DNA of 64,000 nt from a bacterium (lineage in GTDB: Bacteria > Patescibacteriota > Gracilibacteria > UBA1369 > GCA-2718715), in NCBI GenBank assembly GCA_018662325.1, contig JABJGM010000005.1, positions 1 to 64,000 on the forward strand, read 5' to 3'. Under the pieces are notes generated by a model. The model made no database searches. It was not told the origin of the DNA and was given only the letters and a program-made list of their open reading frames with translations. Position numbers and translations under genes: made by a program. Positions 10,010 to 18,589 of this stretch are shown one piece after another; position 1 is the stretch's first letter, and every line of letters starts with the position of its first letter.

Positions 10010-10908
10010 TGTCATCAATTAAAATTCAAAATTTAAGAAAAGAATATTCAAATAAAGTCCAAGCATTAAAAGGCATTGATTTAGAGATTCAAGAAGGCGA
10101 CTTTCATGCTCTTTTAGGAAGCAATGGAGCTGGAAAAACCACAACCATTGGAATTCTTACAGATTTAGTTAAAAAGACATCTGGAACAGTTGAAATTGCA
10201 GGAATTGATATTGAAAAGAATTTCAATCAAGCTAAAAAATTAATTGGAGTGGTTCCACAAGAAATGAACTTTAATATTTTCGAAAAAGTAGAAGATATAG
10301 TGATTCAGCAAGCTGGATTTTATGGACTAAATAAAAAGCAAGCTACTGAAAAAACTCATGAAATTTTAAAATCCCTGTCTTTGTACGATAAAAAAGAGCA
10401 AATTTCTAGAACATTATCAGGAGGAATGAAACGAAGATTAATGATAGCTAGAAGTTTAGTTCATGATCCAAAAATCCTAATCTTAGATGAACCAACAGCA
10501 GGGGTGGATGTTAAACTTCGTCATGAAATGTATGAATTCCTAACTGATTTAAACAAAAAGGGAGTTACAATCTTACTTACAACTCACTATTTAGAAGAAG
10601 CCGAACTTTTATGTGATAAAATATCAATTATTAAAGAAGGTGAAATTATAATTTCTGGAAAAAAAGAAAAAGTTTTAAATGATCTTTCAACGCAAATTTA
10701 TTTGTTTGAATCACAAAATTTCAAACCTCAATCTCTTAAAAACTATAAGTTAAGCAAAACTGAAAACAAAAATGAATTTCAAGTTCAAATTAATAAAAAT
10801 CAAAGCCTGAATCAGTTTTTAAAAGAAAGCTTGGCAGAAAATTTCACATTTGAATCCATCAAGCCCAAAACCAACCGACTTGAGCAACTATATCTAGAAT
10901 TAACCTAA
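10009..10908 (+). CDS. ABC transporter ATP-binding protein (ABC-2 type)
   Basis: Walker A 'LLGSNGAGKTTTIG', signature 'LSGGMKRRL', Walker B 'ILILDEPTAGVD'. Confidence 0.95.
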   Translation: MSSIKIQNLRKEYSNKVQALKGIDLEIQEGDFHALLGSNGAGKTTTIGILTDLVKKTSGTVEIAGIDIEKNFNQAKKLIGVVPQEMNFNIFEKVEDIVIQQAGFYGLNKKQATEKTHEILKSLSLYDKKEQISRTLSGGMKRRLMIARSLVHDPKILILDEPTAGVDVKLRHEMYEFLTDLNKKGVTILLTTHYLEEAELLCDKISIIKEGEIIISGKKEKVLNDLSTQIYLFESQNFKPQSLKNYKLSKTENKNEFQVQINKNQSLNQFLKESLAENFTFESIKPKTNRLEQLYLELT

Positions 10909-10911
10909 AAA

Positions 10912-11667
10912 ATGCAAGCCTTTATTACACTGTACTCAAAAGAACTTAAAAGATTCCTTAGAATCTGGACCCAAACCTTATTACCCCCAATAATTAACCA
11001 AACTTTATATTTAACGATTTTTGGATCGATTATAGGAAGTAAAATTGGAGAAATTGCTGGAGTTAGTTATATTCAGTTTATCTTACCCGGACTTTTAATG
11101 ATGTCTGTTGTTATGGGTACTTATTCAAATGTTGTCTCTAGTTTTTTCGGTAGTAAATTTCAGCGCTCAGTAGAAGAACTTTTAGTTGCACCTGTATCTA
11201 ATTTTACAATCCTACAAGGTTACTGTTTAGGAGGGATCTCTAGAGGAATAATAGCTGGAGTTTTAGTTTTATTAACATCACTTGTATTCTCAAGCTTTCA
11301 AATTCACAGTATTGCATTAGTTTTAATTTATACTTTTCTATCAAGTTATGTGTTTGCACAGGCCGGATTTTTAAATGGACTTTTTGCCAAAAAATTCGAT
11401 GATGTATCAATTTTCCCAACCTTTATATTAAATCCACTGATATTTTTCGGGGGAGTATTTTACGATATTAGTACCCTTCCATCTCACTTAAAAATCATAA
11501 GTCAGTTAAATCCAATCACTTACATGATAGAAGGCTACCGTTATAGTTTTCTTGGAATACAAGGACAACAAACAACTAAAACAATCCTTGTCTTAGCCTT
11601 ATTTGCAATAGGATTAACATGGATTAACATGCACTACCTAAACAAAGGCAAAGGTTTAAAATCTTAG
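10912..11667 (+). CDS. ABC-2 type transporter permease
   Basis: Adjacent to ABC ATPase; six-TM protein with ABC-2 motif 'YTFLSSYVFAQAGFLNGLFAKKFDDVS...NPLIFFGGVFYDISTLP'. Confidence 0.92.
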   Translation: MQAFITLYSKELKRFLRIWTQTLLPPIINQTLYLTIFGSIIGSKIGEIAGVSYIQFILPGLLMMSVVMGTYSNVVSSFFGSKFQRSVEELLVAPVSNFTILQGYCLGGISRGIIAGVLVLLTSLVFSSFQIHSIALVLIYTFLSSYVFAQAGFLNGLFAKKFDDVSIFPTFILNPLIFFGGVFYDISTLPSHLKIISQLNPITYMIEGYRYSFLGIQGQQTTKTILVLALFAIGLTWINMHYLNKGKGLKS

Positions 11668-12915
11668 TTAGTCTAATACCGACATATTTAAATACAAGGC
11701 CGGATTCACGTGTTTCCCGTTTTTGTGGACCTCAAAGTGCAAATGAGCGCCAGTAGTCAAATAACCAGCTCCACGAGTCCCAGGAGCTCCACCTGACAGT
11801 CCAATAGCTTGACCTCTTTTAACAAAGTCACCTTCTTTTACATATGACTTATACATATGCCCATACAAAGTAGTAAAACCTTGATTATGAGCTACTATTA
11901 TATAGTTATAAGAATTATTATTCGAGTCTTTAACTTTCAAAACCTTTCCATTAGCCGGAGCCAAAACTTTTGATTGCTGCCTGGCTGGAATATCAATAGC
12001 TAAGTGATCAATTCCAATCACTCTTTTATAAGAAGGATCTAAAAATCCAGCTGAAATCCCTCGAGATGGAAAAATAGGCCACGAAAACTTAACTTTCCCT
12101 GAATTAAAATCATCTAGCGATTTATTTACCTTTGTAATCTGACTTGAAATCTTTTGATAATCTAATTCAAGATTTTTTAAAGATCTTTGAACTTCTAACT
12201 CTTGAGCTTTGGATTCAGCAATTAATTTTTGATAATTCAAAACACCTCTACGTTTTTGCTCTATAATATTTTCTTGTGTTTGCTTTTGAATCTTTAAATT
12301 AGATCTTGAAACTTCTAATTGACTTAAGAGTTCAATTTGTTGGGATTTAAGTTGATTTACAGCTTCTTTTTTATCCAACATCGCAAGAAGTGAATCATCT
12401 AATTGAGAGATTTTAATATTAACTAAGTTTTCAATCGATGAAATATATGAAATTTCATTAATAATTTCAGAGGAAGTTGAATCTGAAAATAAAAATTTAA
12501 TCAAACTTTGATTCGAAGGTTCAAAAAGTCCATAATTTTGGTTAGAGACATAAATCAAAGAAATCAATTTAGAGACTTCAAGCTTTAAATCATAAATTTC
12601 TAGCTCAAGCTTTAAAATATCATTTTCTAGAATTAAAAGCTGACTATTAATCTCATTTATAGTCGATTCTGTCTTTAATATTTCAGATTCTGTAATTTCA
12701 AGATCTTTTTTTAGGTTGCTTAAAAGTAAATTTACATCCTTAATAGTGTTTTCAAGAGTAGACTTTTGAGAACTTAAATTTCGTATTTTTTTATTTAAAT
12801 CACTGATTTGTTGCTTAGATGAAGCTATTTTCGTAGAAATCGACTCTAAAGTTTCAGAGAATCCAAGATTCAAAGAAAAAAGTAATAAAAGTAGTAAAAT
12901 TAATTGTAAAAACAT
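11668..12915 (-). CDS. Coiled-coil murein hydrolase activator / M23 peptidase (EnvC-like)
   Basis: Signal peptide, long coiled coil, C-terminal M23 with intact 'HLAID' (HxxxD) and 'HLHFEV' (HxH). Confidence 0.9.
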   Translation of the reverse strand: MFLQLILLLLLLFSLNLGFSETLESISTKIASSKQQISDLNKKIRNLSSQKSTLENTIKDVNLLLSNLKKDLEITESEILKTESTINEINSQLLILENDILKLELEIYDLKLEVSKLISLIYVSNQNYGLFEPSNQSLIKFLFSDSTSSEIINEISYISSIENLVNIKISQLDDSLLAMLDKKEAVNQLKSQQIELLSQLEVSRSNLKIQKQTQENIIEQKRRGVLNYQKLIAESKAQELEVQRSLKNLELDYQKISSQITKVNKSLDDFNSGKVKFSWPIFPSRGISAGFLDPSYKRVIGIDHLAIDIPARQQSKVLAPANGKVLKVKDSNNNSYNYIIVAHNQGFTTLYGHMYKSYVKEGDFVKRGQAIGLSGGAPGTRGAGYLTTGAHLHFEVHKNGKHVNPALYLNMSVLD

Positions 12916-12940
12916 TTTTTTATAATAATAGCAAATTCTC

Positions 12941-12969
12941 TTGAAAAATTAAAACACATAATCTATAAT
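12941..12969 (+). promoter_or_regulatory. Promoter of rpmA operon
   Basis: TTGAAA (12941-12946), 17-nt spacer, TATAAT (12964-12969). Confidence 0.7.
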
Positions 12970-12996
12970 TGGCGTACATGTAATTCAATGTAATCC

Positions 12997-13269
12997 ATGG
13001 CAACTAAGAAATCAGGTGGTTCGAGTAAAAATGGTCGAGACTCCAACGCCAAGCGGCGTGGTGTCAAAATCTATGGTAACCAACCTTGCCTAGCTGGCAA
13101 CATTATCATTCGTCAAAAAGGAAGTAAGTACAGATTGGGTAAAAACGTTGCCCAAGGTAAAGACTTTACAATCTATGCATTGTTAGACGGAATGGTACAT
13201 TTCTATGAAAAAAAAGTACAAAGATTCGATGGTAGAAAATACCTTAGAACATTTGTAGAGGTAATCTAA
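12997..13269 (+). CDS. rpmA: 50S ribosomal protein L27
   Basis: '[48 protein letters not shown]'. Confidence 0.96.
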   Translation: MATKKSGGSSKNGRDSNAKRRGVKIYGNQPCLAGNIIIRQKGSKYRLGKNVAQGKDFTIYALLDGMVHFYEKKVQRFDGRKYLRTFVEVI

Positions 13270-13276
13270 TATATAA

Positions 13277-13996
13277 ATGGAAAACTTCGAAGTAGATAGC
13301 GTTCAAGAGGGTGCCGAGGGAATTGATCCGTCGGCTCTAGAACGTGCCCAAGAAAAAGCACGTGAAAACGCTAAACAAGCAAAAAAGGATAAATCAAAAG
13401 AAGCAAAGCAAAAACAAAATGAAAGTGCTTTGTATGATATTGTTACGCAAGTAATTGATCACTTGGGATATAACCACGAGCTTTCTAGAATTCTGGTTCA
13501 AGCTTTAAGTTATAACGTTCCATCTAAAATAATTCTAGCTGCGGTAGCTGTGATTTTTGATTCAATCCAAGAGTATCTTGGGATGAATTTAATTAAGGAT
13601 GAAAACGAATCCAATTTTGATCAAAACAAAACACTCTTACCGCAAATCCAAAACCAAGATATGAATCTAAAAGTTAAGCTAAACCTTAACGAATGGTTAT
13701 CTAACTTTGATTCAATAATTTTTGAGGATCCTAAATTTAACTTTCCAAAGGTTTTAGACCCATACACTAAAGATACTCTTAAAAAACCTTTAATCGAGCT
13801 TTTAAGCTATTCTAATCAAGAATATTTCCAAAGAGAAAATGTGGATTTCAATCCACAAAATGTGATTAATTTCATTAATTTATTTTCAGAAAATATAATT
13901 GATAGACTGGTTAAATTCAAAGAAAACCAATTTGAGTTAGAAGCTCAAAATATTCCAAAAGAAGATGTAAATTTTGAAGATGACCCAAATAGTTAA
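13277..13996 (+). CDS. Hypothetical protein in rpmA-bolA-grx operon
   Basis: ORF tightly spaced between rpmA and bolA-like gene; charged N-terminus; no family recognised. Confidence 0.6.
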   Translation: MENFEVDSVQEGAEGIDPSALERAQEKARENAKQAKKDKSKEAKQKQNESALYDIVTQVIDHLGYNHELSRILVQALSYNVPSKIILAAVAVIFDSIQEYLGMNLIKDENESNFDQNKTLLPQIQNQDMNLKVKLNLNEWLSNFDSIIFEDPKFNFPKVLDPYTKDTLKKPLIELLSYSNQEYFQRENVDFNPQNVINFINLFSENIIDRLVKFKENQFELEAQNIPKEDVNFEDDPNS

Positions 13997-14219
13997 TCAG
14001 GAATATATTGTAAATAAGCTCCAAGAAAGTTTAGATAAAGATGCAGTTGTGGAAATTAAAAGTCGCGATAAAGCATTTAAACATTTAGAATTTTACATTA
14101 CATCTTCCATCTTGAAGCAAATGCCTTTAATTAAAGCGCACAGAAGCGTATTAAACATATTTAAAGATGAATTAGATCAAAATTTAATTCATGCTATTTC
14201 AATCACTATAAAAAAATAA
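13980..14219 (+). CDS. BolA family protein (start at 13974 or 13980)
   Basis: 'MTQIVNQEYIVNKLQESLDKDAVVEIK...LIKAHRSVLNIFKDELDQNLIHAISITIKK' matches BolA 'HR.V......L...IHALSI' pattern. Confidence 0.8.
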   Translation: MTQIVNQEYIVNKLQESLDKDAVVEIKSRDKAFKHLEFYITSSILKQMPLIKAHRSVLNIFKDELDQNLIHAISITIKK

Positions 14220-14220
14220 T

Positions 14221-14526
14221 ATGAATTCTTTCCAAGAAATTGAAAATTTAATCAAAACCAATAAAGTCGTTTTATTTATGAAAGGCGAAAAAAACCAACC
14301 TGAATGTGGGTTTTCAATGCAAGTCGTTGAAACACTAAATGAGCTAGACGCTGATTTTTATTCAGTTAATGTTTTAACCAGACCCGATATCCGTAAAGAT
14401 CTTAAAGAATATTCATCATGGCCAACTTTTCCTCAGCTTTACGTTGATGGAGAATTAATTGGCGGAGCTGATATTGTAAAATCTTTGTATATGGATAGCG
14501 AACTTGAAAAAATTCTTTTTAACTAA
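14221..14526 (+). CDS. Monothiol CGFS glutaredoxin (GrxD/Grx5-like)
   Basis: 'VVLFMKGEKNQPECGFSMQVVETLN...YSSWPTFPQLYVDGELIGGADIV' with CGFS, WP-TFPQ and GG motifs. Confidence 0.95.
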   Translation: MNSFQEIENLIKTNKVVLFMKGEKNQPECGFSMQVVETLNELDADFYSVNVLTRPDIRKDLKEYSSWPTFPQLYVDGELIGGADIVKSLYMDSELEKILFN

Positions 14527-14535
14527 TACTCATAG

Positions 14536-15150
14536 ATGGAAGCAAAAGCAACAAAAATCACTAAATACTGGCGTATATCTCGAATCTTAGAGGAGTTTCC
14601 TGACTCAGTCGAGGTTTTTATGGAATACGACCTAGATTGCGTTGGCTGCTCAGCTTCATCCACTGAAAGATTAATTGACGGATTAAAGTCTCACGATTAT
14701 AGCGATCAAACTATTGATGAAATAATGCAAAGATTAAATCAAATTTCTGACTTTCAATTCGAAGAGAGTTTAAAAGATCAAAGCAAACTCTTAAAAGAAT
14801 TAAAAATCCAAGAAAGTAATGAATCATTTTTAATAGGGGACTTTGAAATTCACAAATCCGCTTTCAACGCAATTATTCAATCCAATAAAGATAAAAAAAT
14901 CTTTGAAATAAAACTCCAAGCCTCCGGCTGTAGCGGCTTTGAATATCAATTAAATTTTGTAGAAAACGCAAATCCAAGCAATCAAATCTTTGAGATCCAA
15001 GATCTAAAGATCAGTTTGGACTATTACTCTTATGAAAAATCTAAAGGTGCAAAATTGTATTTTAAACAAGATTTAATAGATTCAGGACTAAGAATAGAAA
15101 ACCCAAACCAAAAAACAAAATGCCAATGCGGTAAATCGATTGGATTTTAA
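14536..15150 (+). CDS. DUF1858 domain fused to HesB/IscA-like A-type Fe-S carrier
   Basis: N-term 'ISRILEEFPDSVEVFMEYDLDCVGC' (DUF1858); C-term 'KLQASGCSGFEYQL...KTKCQCGKSIGF' (A-type carrier C and CxCG cysteines). Confidence 0.9.
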   Translation: MEAKATKITKYWRISRILEEFPDSVEVFMEYDLDCVGCSASSTERLIDGLKSHDYSDQTIDEIMQRLNQISDFQFEESLKDQSKLLKELKIQESNESFLIGDFEIHKSAFNAIIQSNKDKKIFEIKLQASGCSGFEYQLNFVENANPSNQIFEIQDLKISLDYYSYEKSKGAKLYFKQDLIDSGLRIENPNQKTKCQCGKSIGF

Positions 15151-15169
15151 TATATATTTACATAAAAAG

Positions 15170-15247
15170 TGGGGTGACTGATGGGGCTCGAACCCACGGC
15201 CCCCGGGACCACAACCCGGTGCTCTAACCAACTGAGCTACAATCACC
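15170..15247 (-). tRNA. tRNA-His (GTG), with G-1 and CCA encoded
   Basis: Reverse complement GGTGATTGTAGCTCAGTTGGTTAGAGCACCGGGTTGTGGTCCCGG...CAGTCACCCCA; G-1:C73 pair and GTG anticodon. Confidence 0.95.
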
Positions 15248-15370
15248 ATAAAAGTAAATTAATTTTAAACAAACTTGCCCTAAAAAGCAAGCTATTTTAA
15301 TTTAATTCTTTGCATTTACAAAGCCCAGGAAAATACAGAAAATATATTAAACAAAGAAGGATAAAGCATA

Positions 15371-15487
15371 TAAAAAAACAACAAAAAGAAGCTCTCCGTA
15401 GAATGTCCTGCTAACTTGAGCAAAGGATATATGAGGAGAGCAAGGGCTGTAAGGAGATTCAAAGAGAAACCTTAAATTCCTTACAAC
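15371..15487 (-). ncRNA. Candidate structured RNA or complex 3' UTR/terminator
   Basis: On minus strand: TATAAT-like box at ~15487-15495, hairpin TGTAAGGA/TCCTTACA (15448-15455 with 15478-15485), then GCTCTCC/GGAGAGC stem (15391-15397 with 15435-15441) with a nested stem, then U-rich tail. No known family recognised. Confidence 0.4.
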
Positions 15488-15511
15488 TATTATAGCAAAA
15501 TATTTTTAACT

Positions 15512-18172
15512 TTAGAAACTTAAAGCATTCAATGTAGAACTATCTGAAACAAGATTGGCTTTCTTCTTGTAAAAAGCTTCAGGAGTTTTTGGAGGAACGA
15601 AATATTCTTCCTTTTCTTCAATTTCATAACATGTAAAATACAAGGCATAGTACTCAAAACTTGCTTTAATTCTATCAAGGGCATGGCCAGTTTTTACATG
15701 ATTTAGCGATGAAATAACACCTCTTGCTATATCAAGATTCTTATTTAAGACTTCAACTCTACGATCTCTCTCTGTTGAAACACCCTCTGTTGAAAATCTA
15801 CTCCATAATCTATATATACTTAATACTTTAACTGTAGCAGGATCTCTTCCGGTTAAAACCTCCACAATTTGAGCAGGAGCGCTTGAAAATAACAAAGAAA
15901 CAATATTCATTACAGAAGGAGCAAATGATTTTAAGGCAGTTAACGATGTCTGAAGAAGAGTAAGCTGACCTTGTGTAATTTTAACATTTTTGGGAAGTTT
16001 TTTGTTTATTTGATCTAATTTAATACTGCCTGGTTCGTTTAAAATATTAAATATATCAGAATTACCTTCTGTTTCACCTCTAAAAACATTTGTATAAAGT
16101 CTAAGCACTCTATTCCCAAACACATTGTTGTCCATAGAAACCAATTGTTGGTCATGTATATCATCAATTTCATCAGATTCATAATTGTAAGCTGGCGTCT
16201 GACCTTCTCTTATCCAAGAGAATCCAGCTAACAAAGGTGTTGAATTACCATCTTCATCTTCATCTGATCCAGCAAATACTAGTTTTAAGGAAGCAGGGTT
16301 GGAGTTACGAGGGGGTAGGATACTTTTAACTTTTTCATATAAAGCTTTTAGGTTTGCTTCAGTCAAATCTGCATTAGCAATTTGAAAAGAGGCATAAATA
16401 AACGTACCATCGGTGGTAACATTAATTCCATTTGTAATACCATTAATATCATCATGAGCATTTACTTCTCTAAAATACGCCGAGTGATAGTGACCACTTA
16501 ATCTAGAAAGACTTGATATTTTTTGGTTAATATGAGTTTGCAAGTATTCAGGCCTTTTAGCTGAAATATGATCTTCAACTCTATGGTCAATACCCATTTG
16601 AGGAATGGTCACGTTTGTATCATCAGTAACAACTTTTGTACGATTCTCAATAGTTGGTTGTGCTGTTACTGGAGTTTCCATATCGTCTTGGGCAAGTAAA
16701 TTATCGATTTCGGCAGAGTTACTCATTAAAAAGTGCATACCTTCAACCCAGGTTCGACTTGAAGAAAGTGCAATATGGAATTTTGCTTTTTCATATGGAT
16801 TTTGATCTTTAGCTTCATATTTATTTATTAGTTGAGGGATAACTAATTCTAAAGATGATTTAATCTGCGGATAAGCAGTCAGTGCACCCAAAACTGCTGA
16901 AGAGGAAGATGCTGAAATCAATACTGCAGTATCGGAATCTCGAGGAGCAAAAGTCATAATGACATCCCTAAAAGGAAGCGATGCAAATACTTCATTTCCA
17001 ACGATTGAATCAATAAACCCTTCCATAGAATTTACAACACCAGGTGTCTTAGCCTCTTCTAAAGAAAACCCACAAATTCTAGCAATAACCTGTTGGGGAT
17101 TTTTAGAATTATTTCCTCCAAGTAAGGCTTTAATTTTTCTAACTTCCATGTAACTTCTTCCGTACATGAATTTTGTACCTAAATGGGCCAACATTGGAGC
17201 ACCTAAAGATGCAACTATTGCAGTTTTAATACCAGCATTAATTTTAGGAAAATTATGCCCAACAGCCCTACCTAAAACTAAAGCTCCGATTAAAGAGATA
17301 GCCTTTTCACCTCCAGAAAGTCTACCAAATTTTTGTAAAATATCACCTGGAAGACCTGCTGCAGGTGATAAAAATCCCATAGCAGAATCAGGATTTGCTA
17401 TATCTCCAAAACTTGCAGATAAATTAGCTTGTTGATTTGAATCATTATAATACTTTTGCAGGGCATCACATACCTTACTCAGCGTAGAGCAAGCTTCTTG
17501 CCTTTTATCTTTGTCAGACTTCGTTTCTCTAGGGGTTTTCGGAGTAAGCTCTTCTTCAATTGAACTTAAAATACTAAGCAGTAGAGAGTCAGGTTGACAT
17601 TGCATCAATGACTCTAGCATATATTTAGCTAACCTTGGATCAGCCATAAACTGGCCAGTTCTAACTGAACCACTTGAATTTTGAATATAACTCCATAAAG
17701 GAGCATTTTTATAAGCAAAAACTTCTTGAAATTTATATGCAACATTTTCAATATTGGTAGGCTTAAGAAATGAAAGCTCAAGATTTCTTCTTTCTTGTTC
17801 ATTACTATAAGTGGTTTTCCAAGCTGCTATCAAGTCTATTAAACTCGGCAAATCTTTATTGAACTCAGTGTGAAAAGCCGTCTGTAAAGCTGTGTAGGTA
17901 GCACTTCCATTTCCAAAATCTAAAGTATCACATGGAGCTTTCTCATCGTAACTTGGATCCATGGTATTTTTGGTAATAAAATCAAGAGCGGAAACAGATT
18001 GACCTTTGATTTCAAAGGTTCTGGTAAGTCTAACTATATTCATATATTCAGGGACGCCATTAGGATTATCTAAAGCGGCGCTTGTTACATGATTTCTTAG
18101 TGCACACAAACGATTTTCATTTAAAAAGTTTTGATTGTACAAATTATTATCTCGGTAGGGAATTGGTTTCAT
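15512..18172 (-). CDS. Large hypothetical protein (886 aa)
   Basis: Long intact ORF, third gene of a three-gene operon; short hydrophobic segment near 'AISLIGALVLGRAVGHNFPKINAGIKTAIVASLGAPMLAHLGTKF'. Confidence 0.75.
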   Translation of the reverse strand: MKPIPYRDNNLYNQNFLNENRLCALRNHVTSAALDNPNGVPEYMNIVRLTRTFEIKGQSVSALDFITKNTMDPSYDEKAPCDTLDFGNGSATYTALQTAFHTEFNKDLPSLIDLIAAWKTTYSNEQERRNLELSFLKPTNIENVAYKFQEVFAYKNAPLWSYIQNSSGSVRTGQFMADPRLAKYMLESLMQCQPDSLLLSILSSIEEELTPKTPRETKSDKDKRQEACSTLSKVCDALQKYYNDSNQQANLSASFGDIANPDSAMGFLSPAAGLPGDILQKFGRLSGGEKAISLIGALVLGRAVGHNFPKINAGIKTAIVASLGAPMLAHLGTKFMYGRSYMEVRKIKALLGGNNSKNPQQVIARICGFSLEEAKTPGVVNSMEGFIDSIVGNEVFASLPFRDVIMTFAPRDSDTAVLISASSSSAVLGALTAYPQIKSSLELVIPQLINKYEAKDQNPYEKAKFHIALSSSRTWVEGMHFLMSNSAEIDNLLAQDDMETPVTAQPTIENRTKVVTDDTNVTIPQMGIDHRVEDHISAKRPEYLQTHINQKISSLSRLSGHYHSAYFREVNAHDDINGITNGINVTTDGTFIYASFQIANADLTEANLKALYEKVKSILPPRNSNPASLKLVFAGSDEDEDGNSTPLLAGFSWIREGQTPAYNYESDEIDDIHDQQLVSMDNNVFGNRVLRLYTNVFRGETEGNSDIFNILNEPGSIKLDQINKKLPKNVKITQGQLTLLQTSLTALKSFAPSVMNIVSLLFSSAPAQIVEVLTGRDPATVKVLSIYRLWSRFSTEGVSTERDRRVEVLNKNLDIARGVISSLNHVKTGHALDRIKASFEYYALYFTCYEIEEKEEYFVPPKTPEAFYKKKANLVSDSSTLNALSF

Positions 18173-18217
18173 GGGGGTAAAGGTTAAATGTTTTTAAAAT
18201 GATTTAAATTCTTTGTT

Positions 18218-18580
18218 TTAGATTTTTCTGTAAATCGCCAAAATAGACTCTAGCAATGTATCAAGTTCGATGGATATTATTTCATCTATCCTTGGATTAT
18301 TTGCAGCAAAGCCAAGGTATACATCCAAAGGGTTAGTATATGGGCTAAAAGCAATTTCATTTTGCGCATCTATCATATCCTGTTTATTTAAAGCAAAGGC
18401 AGTTGCATTCATAATTGCTTGCGTAAACATATCGTAAAATTCTTTTCTTAAGAAATCTTGCTCATCATCCGCAAGATTATAAAATCCAACTTCTTTATCT
18501 AATCTAAGTAAAAATTCCTCAAAAGCTTGATCTAAATTTAAAACGATATTATTAAAATTGTAGTGTTTATTATTATTCAT
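18218..18580 (-). CDS. Hypothetical protein (120 aa)
   Basis: ORF between two co-directional large ORFs with short gaps. Confidence 0.7.
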   Translation of the reverse strand: MNNNKHYNFNNIVLNLDQAFEEFLLRLDKEVGFYNLADDEQDFLRKEFYDMFTQAIMNATAFALNKQDMIDAQNEIAFSPYTNPLDVYLGFAANNPRIDEIISIELDTLLESILAIYRKI

Positions 18581-18589
18581 AGTTCTTTA

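Noticed and set aside
15371-15487. 4.5S SRP RNA, 6S RNA, tmRNA or RNase P RNA
   Set aside because: Lacks the SRP 'GGAAGCAGC'-type loop, the tmRNA tag ORF/tRNA-like ends and RNase P core motifs; kept only as an unclassified candidate.
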